Source: Thermoplasmata archaeon (GTDB lineage: Archaea > Thermoplasmatota > Thermoplasmata > Thermoplasmatales > Thermoplasmataceae). Taken from it: a stretch of DNA of 6,566 nucleotides. Under the pieces are notes generated by a model. That model was not told the origin of the DNA. It did no database searches and saw only the letters and a list, made by a program, of their open reading frames with translations. A program made the translations under genes and the position numbers. This document shows, piece by piece, positions 1-4,858 of this stretch (positions within the stretch are counted from its first letter, which is position 1; every line of letters begins with the position of its first letter). Location of the stretch: the NCBI GenBank assembly GCA_021797025.1, contig JAKAAK010000184.1, positions 1 to 6,566 on the forward strand, in the 5' to 3' direction.

Positions 1-543
1 GCAGTTAGTGTCGGGATAGGTGCATTAACATCATACAGGGCATTGAAAATGGCAGGTCCACTTGTGAATGAAAAAATACTTGTGTATGGGGCAGGCAACA
101 CTGGTATATTTACAGTTCAGATAGCCAGGCAAATGGGACTCGATGTTTATGTATATTCCAGAAATAAAAGCCTAGAATCGTCAGGGATAAAGGTACTTGA
201 TGTGGTACCTGAAGATTTCCATGCCGATATAATAATAAATCCCCTGGGCGGGAAACTCTTCAGCGACTCGATAAAACATCTGAAAAGAAAGGGCAGAATT
301 ATAACATACGGTGTTTTAACTGGTAAAATTGCGGATATGGATATAGCAAATATATACACAAATGAATTGAGGGTCATTGGATCCACAGGTGGTAACAGAA
401 AGGATTTATCAGAACTCCTTGCTCTCATGGAGGAAAAGCATTTTGATCTTCCTGTCTACAAAGAATTCAGCTTGTGGGACATAAAAGAAGCACTTCATGC
501 CTTCAGGGATAGAATAAACGGGAGAATAATCCTTGACCTATAG
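1..543 (+). CDS. Medium-chain dehydrogenase/reductase (zinc-type alcohol dehydrogenase-like), C-terminal part, 5' truncated
   Basis: The reading frame is open from base 1 and runs to TAG at 541-543. The first ATG, at 43, is internal, because the codons before it already read as the MDR helix before the Rossmann fold (GALTSYRAL). About 180 residues are visible. They contain the nucleotide-binding domain with the GxGxxG motif GAGNTG (window codons 30-35), followed by the returning C-terminal segment of the catalytic domain ending GRIILDL. After the second Rossmann strand the sequence is YSRNKS; basic and polar residues here usually favour NADP(H) over NAD(H), which is an inference. The N-terminal half, with any catalytic and structural zinc ligands, lies outside the window, so the substrate cannot be assigned and a quinone-reductase-like member is equally possible. 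The gene converges with rpe and overlaps it by 6 bp. Confidence 0.85.
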   Translation, partial: AVSVGIGALTSYRALKMAGPLVNEKILVYGAGNTGIFTVQIARQMGLDVYVYSRNKSLESSGIKVLDVVPEDFHADIIINPLGGKLFSDSIKHLKRKGRIITYGVLTGKIADMDIANIYTNELRVIGSTGGNRKDLSELLALMEEKHFDLPVYKEFSLWDIKEALHAFRDRINGRIILDL

Positions 544-1188
544 GGATTTTAATTTTTTTATGCTGTTTTCAATGTTGTTACCGAAAATATATGAGGCAGA
601 TACCAGTATATCTGCACCTGCTTCCCTCGCCAGTTTACCAGTTTCTGCATTGATTCCCCCGTCTATCTCTATTTTTGTATTGTAATAGTTTTCATCTATG
701 AATTTTCTCAATTCTCTGACCTTATCCAGAGATTTATCAATAAATTTCTGGCCAGAAAATCCCGGGTATACAGACATAACAAGAACAATTTCCGATGTAG
801 GGACAAATTTATAGACCTTTTTTATGTCTGTGTCTGGATTTATAACTATGCCATAGCGTATGTTTTCATCTCCCAGCTTCTTGAGGAAATTACCAACTTC
901 AATAGGTGTTTCATAATGAACAAGAAGTACGTTCCCCCCAGCTTCAATAAATGATTTATAATACTTATCTGGGCGTTCAATCATAAGATGGCAATCAAGC
1001 CTCAGGCCAGTTGCCCGTCTTATCGCGGAAACAAGATCAGGTCCCATGGTTATATTATTAACAAAATGCCCGTCCATAATGTCTAAATGGAATGATTCTG
1101 CACCCGCTACCTGACACTGTTTTATCTGATTTCCAAGTTCCAGGAGATTGCTTGATATGATAGATGGAGATATTTCTATATTTTTCAC
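538..1188 (-). CDS. rpe: Ribulose-phosphate 3-epimerase
   Basis: This 216-residue TIM-barrel enzyme interconverts D-ribulose 5-phosphate and D-xylulose 5-phosphate in the non-oxidative pentose phosphate pathway in the cytoplasm. The length is normal for the family, and all signature blocks are in order: SPSIISS (7-13), HLDIMDGHF (34-42), DCHLMIERP (65-73), a GIVINPDT block (113-120), VLVMSVYPGFSGQKF (135-149) and IEIDGGIN (173-180). The metal ligands are His34, Asp36, His67 and Asp176; Asp36 and Asp176 also act as the acid/base pair in the family. In the loop usually written MTVNPGFGGQ, Asn is Tyr141 and the middle Gly is Ser145. The start is GTG at 1188-1186; no other in-frame start lies just upstream and there is no Shine-Dalgarno site. 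The gene is transcribed alone and divergently from ubiB. Confidence 0.96.
   Translation of the reverse strand: MKNIEISPSIISSNLLELGNQIKQCQVAGAESFHLDIMDGHFVNNITMGPDLVSAIRRATGLRLDCHLMIERPDKYYKSFIEAGGNVLLVHYETPIEVGNFLKKLGDENIRYGIVINPDTDIKKVYKFVPTSEIVLVMSVYPGFSGQKFIDKSLDKVRELRKFIDENYYNTKIEIDGGINAETGKLAREAGADILVSASYIFGNNIENSIKKLKSL
546..559 (+). terminator. Oligo-T terminator of the dehydrogenase gene
   Basis: Immediately after the TAG stop the + strand carries T4 (547-550), AA, then T7 (553-559). Archaeal RNA polymerase terminates on such U-tracts without needing a hairpin. The tract lies inside the 3' end of rpe on the opposite strand, where it encodes lysine-rich codons of the epimerase C-terminus (KKLKSL), so the same bases serve two roles. 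This is inferred from the sequence alone. Confidence 0.5.
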
Positions 1189-1210
1189 TGTATGAAATCC
1201 GGAACATGCA

Positions 1211-1230
1211 TTTATTTTTTTTTATAAAAT
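1211..1230 (-). promoter_or_regulatory. TATA-box region of rpe
   Basis: On the minus strand, TTTTATAAA occupies 1229-1221, centred 37 nt before the GTG start, which would give a leader of about 10 nt. The A-rich run at 1218-1211 is centred about 26 nt before the start and would give a leaderless transcript. The first is the better match to the archaeal box-A consensus. Neither predicts room for a Shine-Dalgarno site, and none is seen. Confidence 0.5.
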
Positions 1231-1424
1231 TTTTTAAGGATTATATGAAAACCTGTATGATATATAATGGTATAATAAATAAGTAATAATTATCTTGTCT
1301 GATTTTCTTTTATTAAAATTTCTGAGGATAGATCCCTGAGCGTGGATATACAATTCAATATTCTTCCGTCGAATTAAAATCAACACAGAAAACAAAATAG
1401 GAATAATAATCTTTTGCTAGTAAG

Positions 1425-1432
1425 TATTAAAA
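1425..1432 (+). promoter_or_regulatory. TATA box of ubiB, leaderless geometry
   Basis: TATTAAAA is centred at 1428.5, 25-26 nt before the G of the GTG start at 1454. In archaea transcription begins about 25-27 nt downstream of the box centre, so the mRNA should begin at or next to the start codon. The absence of any Shine-Dalgarno match before 1454 agrees with this. Confidence 0.6.
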
Positions 1433-1453
1433 AGCCGTTATGAATTTGCAACA

Positions 1454-2983
1454 GTGAATGATGACGTTAAAAAGGTAAGAAGTACAGAAATTCGATATTT
1501 ATTTAAGCTGCTCCCAGTCTTCCTCAAATTCAGTTCTGATAGAAAAAAATCAAGGCGTCAGGAGGAATATGATTACAGAATTGAGAAGCATGGTAGAACA
1601 GCAGTAAATACATTCATCCAACTGGGTCCAACATTTATCAAACTTGGGCAGGTGCTTTCTGCCCGTCCTGATTTATTGCCAAAGGAATATTTAAAGGCAT
1701 TCTCTGATCTTCAGGACAGGGTACCGCCGGATAATTTTGCCTATGCACGTAGACTAATAGAAGAAAATGTTGGAAATCTCGATAAGGTTTTTGATGAATT
1801 CGATGAGGATGCTATATCAGGTGCATCACTGGGCCAGGTTTATAGAGCGAGATACAGGGGAATAGACGCCGCTGTAAAGGTAAACAGGCACGATATAGAC
1901 AGAGTACTCAAAAGGGATCTAATTATTATAAAAAAATTGCTCAATCTATTCAAGAGATTCATAGATAATTTTCTCTATATAAGCATCTCAAATGTGATCT
2001 CTGATTTTTCTGCCAGAATTTACGATGAAACAAATTATCTCATCGAAGCTGATAATATAAAGAGAATAAGGGCTAATATAAAGAAATACGATATAATTAT
2101 ACCCGATGTTTTGTTTGCTTCAAAGCAGGTTTTAATACTTACATACATTGAAGGAATAAAAGTTACAGATGTTAAAAAACTTGGTGAAAATGGAGCAAAT
2201 CTTCCAAAGCTTGCTCATGATCTGGATATAACCTTTATACGCATGCTTTTGCGAAACGATATATTCCATGCAGACCCACATCCCGGGAACATATCTATTT
2301 CGAAGGACGGTAGAATTATACTTTATGATTTTGGGATGGTGGGAAAACTGGATGATGAAACCAGGTTTAAACTTTTAAAGCTTTATGATGGATTGATCAA
2401 CAAGGACCCTGATACCATAATGGATTCTCTGATTCAATTAAATGCACTTTCACCGGCTGCAAACAGGGGAATAGTGAGAAAGGGAATAGAGCTTTCCATA
2501 GCTAATCTCTCCGGAACAAATGTTAATGAAATGGACATTAGGGAACTACTCGCAATTGCAAATAATGTAATCTTTGAGTTTCCATTCCACCTTCCACGGG
2601 AACTTGTACTTTATATGAGAATGTCATCCCTTCTTGAGGGTATCTGCAAAACACTTGATCCGAATTTCAAGTTTGTTATCGTGCTCAGAGATATTCTTTA
2701 CAATGAGGGCATGCTTCAGGAGCTTTACAAGAAGGAATTGAATGAATTTGCACAAAAAGCTGTAATTTCTCTGGAAAAGGGGCTCGATGTTCTCCCCCTC
2801 ATGAAACGGAGGCTGGAAGAACAGGAAGTGCCGGTTCAGGAAACTAAGAAACTTCCCGCAACAGTGTTCCTATCGGCGGTGTTTATTGCAATGGTTTTAT
2901 TTTCAAGAATTCATCCATTAATCTCATATATAATAATGGTAGTGGATATAGTTTTATTTTTATTAATATTAAAAAATAAATAA
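1454..2983 (+). CDS. ubiB: ABC1/AarF/UbiB-family atypical protein kinase-like ATPase, membrane-anchored
   Basis: This 509-residue protein belongs to the UbiB/COQ8 family: kinase-fold ATPases that support biosynthesis or handling of quinones and other isoprenoid lipids at the membrane. The signature blocks are the KxGQ motif KLGQ (63-66, in FIKLGQVLSARPDLLP), the alanine/glycine-rich loop GASLGQVYRA (123-132) replacing the usual P-loop, the nucleotide lysine Lys142 (AAVKV), DETNYLIEADN (191-201), the catalytic block HADPHPGN (272-279) and the metal-binding DFG (292-294). Two hydrophobic segments at about 469-486 and 489-506 form a C-terminal membrane hairpin, as in bacterial UbiB. In the DETNY block many relatives have EELDY, so an acidic residue is replaced by Asn194. 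The GTG start is the first possible one after an in-frame TAA at 1421. The true substrate is unknown; thermoplasma- or menaquinone metabolism is an inference. Confidence 0.94.
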   Translation: MNDDVKKVRSTEIRYLFKLLPVFLKFSSDRKKSRRQEEYDYRIEKHGRTAVNTFIQLGPTFIKLGQVLSARPDLLPKEYLKAFSDLQDRVPPDNFAYARRLIEENVGNLDKVFDEFDEDAISGASLGQVYRARYRGIDAAVKVNRHDIDRVLKRDLIIIKKLLNLFKRFIDNFLYISISNVISDFSARIYDETNYLIEADNIKRIRANIKKYDIIIPDVLFASKQVLILTYIEGIKVTDVKKLGENGANLPKLAHDLDITFIRMLLRNDIFHADPHPGNISISKDGRIILYDFGMVGKLDDETRFKLLKLYDGLINKDPDTIMDSLIQLNALSPAANRGIVRKGIELSIANLSGTNVNEMDIRELLAIANNVIFEFPFHLPRELVLYMRMSSLLEGICKTLDPNFKFVIVLRDILYNEGMLQELYKKELNEFAQKAVISLEKGLDVLPLMKRRLEEQEVPVQETKKLPATVFLSAVFIAMVLFSRIHPLISYIIMVVDIVLFLLILKNK

Positions 2984-3022
2984 AAATATTTAATTAATCT
3001 GTCACTCAATTTTTACGGTTTT
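2969..3022. terminator. Bidirectional oligo-T termination region between ubiB and hsp20
   Basis: The convergent ubiB and hsp20 stops are separated by only 18 nt. Read on the minus strand, runs of five to six T interrupted by A lie at about 2989-2971, just after the hsp20 stop and inside the last ubiB codons. On the plus strand, T5 tracts lie at about 3008-3012 and 3018-3022, inside the 3' end of hsp20. Each gene therefore carries the likely U-tract terminator of the opposing one. Confidence 0.5.
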
Positions 3023-3382
3023 TACATTCTTAACAGGTATCCTCAACGAAAGCACACCATCAGTATATCTTGCTGTAAAATCCTGTTCAGTGTCAACTTC
3101 TAAAGGAAGTGACATTCTTTTAAAAACCTTATCAGGCCTCTGATTTTCAAATACTGTACCTTCAGGTTTTATTTCTCTATCTGCCCTTATCACTATGGCA
3201 TTTTTTTCAAGTGTAACCTTTATATCGTTTCTGTCAAATCCCGGAAGGTCTGCCTCAATTCCTATATATCCATTATCTTCATACATTGTAACAGCTGGAT
3301 ACATATAGCTCATAATTTCCCTTGCCCTGTTGTTAATATTCTTCATAAACTCATCAGAGTAATATTTTAACGGTCTGTACAT
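3002..3382 (-). CDS. hsp20: Small heat-shock protein, Hsp20/alpha-crystallin family
   Basis: A 126-residue ATP-independent holdase that binds unfolding proteins in the cytoplasm, normally as large oligomers. A short N-terminal arm (1-32) rich in Met, Tyr and Phe precedes the alpha-crystallin domain at about 36-118. This domain contains EADLPGFDRNDIKV (43-56), the LP pair at 92-93 (MSLPLEV) and the diagnostic GVLSLRIP (109-116). The tail ends TVKIE, giving the I/V-x-I/V anchor Val123-Lys-Ile125 that docks on neighbouring dimers. The length is at the short end for archaeal members. The ATG at 3382 gives the complete arm, but Met13 (3346-3344) is an alternative because a strong TATA-like box sits very close to the first ATG. 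The gene stands alone, convergent with ubiB and downstream of the mutase operon on the same strand. Confidence 0.96.
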   Translation of the reverse strand: MYRPLKYYSDEFMKNINNRAREIMSYMYPAVTMYEDNGYIGIEADLPGFDRNDIKVTLEKNAIVIRADREIKPEGTVFENQRPDKVFKRMSLPLEVDTEQDFTARYTDGVLSLRIPVKNVKTVKIE

Positions 3383-3504
3383 ATCTCAAATATAAATTAT
3401 GAGTACTAAAAGTTTACGTTAATATTCATCATACACTTATTTTATGGCAATAAGGTGAAAAAATTTCAGTCATTCCTGTTTCTACAATTATTTGTATACT
3501 CTCA
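3383..3504 (-). promoter_or_regulatory. hsp20 promoter region and end of the mutase operon
   Basis: A 122-nt spacer between meaB and hsp20. Minus-strand CTTTTAGTA (3412-3404) is centred 26 nt before the hsp20 ATG and would give a leaderless mRNA. A better-looking box, TTTATATTT (3396-3388), is centred only about 10 nt before that ATG and would start transcription inside the annotated gene, upstream of Met13. The six-base palindrome AGTACT (3402-3407) overlaps the first box. The palindrome TGAAAAAATTTCA at 3456-3468 is listed separately. Confidence 0.5.
3456..3468 (-). terminator. Possible terminator of the icmAB-meaB operon (oligo-T within a palindrome)
   Basis: About 37 nt after the meaB stop the minus strand reads TGAAATTTTTTCA: T6 inside 5-bp inverted arms (TGAAA/TTTCA). 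The T-run is sufficient for archaeal termination. Because the site is also about 75 nt upstream of hsp20 and is a perfect dyad, a regulator-binding site is an alternative reading. Confidence 0.4.
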
Positions 3505-4419
3505 TTACCTGTCCTTTACTTCCCCGAAGTTTTTGTTATCCCTTACCAGTATTTGTTCCGCCATTGTGTACGGGTCTTCATTCAGAGGGTTATCTTCAAA
3601 TTCTATCCTGTCAACATAGTCTGAATATTCATTGTAAATAGCTTCCATGACAACCATTTTAAGTTTTTTATAATATTTTTCACGTGGATTTTTTGGCCGT
3701 ATTTCAAGTATACTTTTTACCACTTCATCATAGTTTTCCCCTGTAAGCGAATTGACTCCAATAACCGGAGTTTCCAGTTTATTGCTCATGTTAAGCGATT
3801 CCCTTATATCCTTGATTGCGAGATATGAACCCTCACGATCGATTTTATTAATTACAAATATATCCCCTATTTCCATTATACCTGATTTTATTGCCTGTAT
3901 TTCATCTCCCAGACCCGGTGCAAGAAATACACATGTTATATCTGCTATGTTCATAATATCCACATCTGCCTGTCCTGAACCAACAGTCTCCAGTATGATG
4001 AAATCATTGCCTGCGGCTTCCAGTACCTTTACAATGTCCCATGTGTATTCAGATAAACCTCCGTTGTAAAGCCTGTTGGACGTGCTTCTCATATATATTC
4101 CTTTCTTGCTCAGGGCAGCCTGCATTCTTATTCTGTTTCCAAGTATAGCACCCCCAGAAAATGGGCTTGCAGGGTCTATAGCAAGCACCGCAACTCTTCC
4201 ATGTGTAGCTAGCAAAGGTGCCAGAGTACCTATGGCGGTGCTTTTTCCCACTCCAGGGGGTCCGGTAATACCGACAATCTTCGCCTTACCGTATGGATAT
4301 ATCCTGCTGATTATGTCTTTCCTTGCTTCATAGCCAGAATTTTCTATAATGGAGATTGATCGGGCAATCGCCCTGTAATCCCCTTTTAATATGCCCTGTA
4401 CCAGAATATCAGTATTCAT
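3505..4419 (-). CDS. meaB: MeaB/ArgK-family G-protein chaperone of a B12-dependent acyl-CoA mutase
   Basis: A 304-residue SIMIBI-class GTPase of the MeaB/MMAA/ArgK family. Known members bind their mutase, gate transfer of adenosylcobalamin and protect the radical enzyme from inactivation. A short helical N-terminus (GDYRAIARSISIIEN, 13-27) precedes the G domain. Motifs seen: Walker A GPPGVGKS (53-60), LAIDPASPFSGGAILGNRIRM (79-99; family block), switch/G3 ETVGSGQADVD (144-154) and G4 NKID (191-194). A C-terminal helical part for dimerisation follows. The family segment usually written RGxLGGLSxxT appears here as NRLYNGGLSEYT (115-126). The length is normal. The ATG overlaps the end of icmB by 11 bp and has only a weak upstream purine run, so translational coupling is likely. 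Two consecutive stops (TAA TGA) end it. Its position shows it serves the adjacent mutase; older labels such as 'LAO/AO transport ATPase' are misleading. Confidence 0.95.
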   Translation of the reverse strand: MNTDILVQGILKGDYRAIARSISIIENSGYEARKDIISRIYPYGKAKIVGITGPPGVGKSTAIGTLAPLLATHGRVAVLAIDPASPFSGGAILGNRIRMQAALSKKGIYMRSTSNRLYNGGLSEYTWDIVKVLEAAGNDFIILETVGSGQADVDIMNIADITCVFLAPGLGDEIQAIKSGIMEIGDIFVINKIDREGSYLAIKDIRESLNMSNKLETPVIGVNSLTGENYDEVVKSILEIRPKNPREKYYKKLKMVVMEAIYNEYSDYVDRIEFEDNPLNEDPYTMAEQILVRDNKNFGEVKDR

Positions 4420-4858
4420 TTTCTCTCAATTTCCTTACTTCCCTTGCTCTAAACTTAATATGATCTATTATTACGCTGAGGGGAGTTCCGGGTCCGAAGT
4501 TCCCCGTTATTCCCATCTTTTCTAGGGCAGGTTTATCCTCATCAGGTATGATTCCACCTCCGACCACAGCTATATCATTTACGCCACGTTTTCTAAGTAT
4601 TTCCATGACATTTCTGAATGCGGTCATATGTGCTCCGTTCAAAAGGCTCAGGGCTATTACGTCCACATCCTCATTGATGGCAGTATCGACCACTTCCTCC
4701 GGCGTCGGCAACAGTCCAGCGTAAATAACATCCATACCCGCATCTCTGAACGCCTTTGCCAGAACAAATATACCACGATCATGTCCGTCTATTGCCGGTT
4801 TTGCCAGCAGAACCTTTACAGGTGCTTCAGTATATTTTTGGCTCTTTCCATTCACCAA
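4409..4858 (-). CDS. icmB: B12-binding small subunit of acyl-CoA mutase (probable isobutyryl-CoA mutase small subunit)
   Basis: A 149-residue flavodoxin-like cobalamin-binding subunit, the separate counterpart of the C-terminal domain of fused methylmalonyl-CoA mutases. KPAIDGHDRG (20-29) holds the base-off/His-on cobalamin motif: His26 is the lower axial ligand, with Lys20 and Asp24 matching Lys604 and Asp608 of the Propionibacterium enzyme. SLLNGAHM (71-78) and GGGIIPDED (100-108) complete the nucleotide-tail pocket, and FGPGT is at 121-125. The start is either TTG (4858) or the next codon GTG (4855). Both are served by a strong Shine-Dalgarno site, GGAGG at 4870-4866, 7 or 10 nt upstream. 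The start lies inside the 3' end of icmA (about 30-bp overlap, different frame) and the end overlaps meaB by 11 bp. The small subunit alone does not separate isobutyryl- from methylmalonyl-CoA mutase; that rests on the large subunit. Confidence 0.94.
   Translation of the reverse strand: MVNGKSQKYTEAPVKVLLAKPAIDGHDRGIFVLAKAFRDAGMDVIYAGLLPTPEEVVDTAINEDVDVIALSLLNGAHMTAFRNVMEILRKRGVNDIAVVGGGIIPDEDKPALEKMGITGNFGPGTPLSVIIDHIKFRAREVRKLRENEY

Larger units (their letters stand above)
1189..1453. promoter_or_regulatory. Divergent intergenic region between rpe and ubiB
   Basis: A 265-nt AT-rich spacer with no supported gene. It holds the promoters of rpe (1211-1230, minus strand) and ubiB (1425-1432, plus strand). 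It also contains further TATA-like runs around 1258-1290 whose distance from either gene (more than 70 nt from rpe, about 160 nt from ubiB) makes a promoter role uncertain. Near its middle, the 5-nt direct repeat CTGAG occurs at about 1322-1326 and 1336-1340, flanking the short inverted repeat GGATAGATCC. I see no tRNA, no convincing C/D-box RNA and no open frame longer than 13 codons on an ATG. Confidence 0.6.

Noticed and set aside
147..428. Long open frames opposite real genes (here on the minus strand; others at 3752-4069, 4076-4333, 5473-5828 and 5848-6138 on the plus strand)
   Set aside because: They are antisense to strongly conserved coding sequence, have no family resemblance and no promoter or ribosome-site support.
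43..543. ATG at 43 as the start of a complete short protein
   Set aside because: The frame continues to the window edge and the codons before 43 encode recognisable MDR sequence, so the gene is truncated by the window.
1245..1286. 13-codon ATG open frame in the rpe-ubiB spacer
   Set aside because: Very short, no ribosome site, and composition matches the AT-rich spacer.
1320..1341. Possible C/D-box RNA (two CTGA elements) in the rpe-ubiB spacer
   Set aside because: No properly spaced RTGATGA C boxes and no terminal stem were found.
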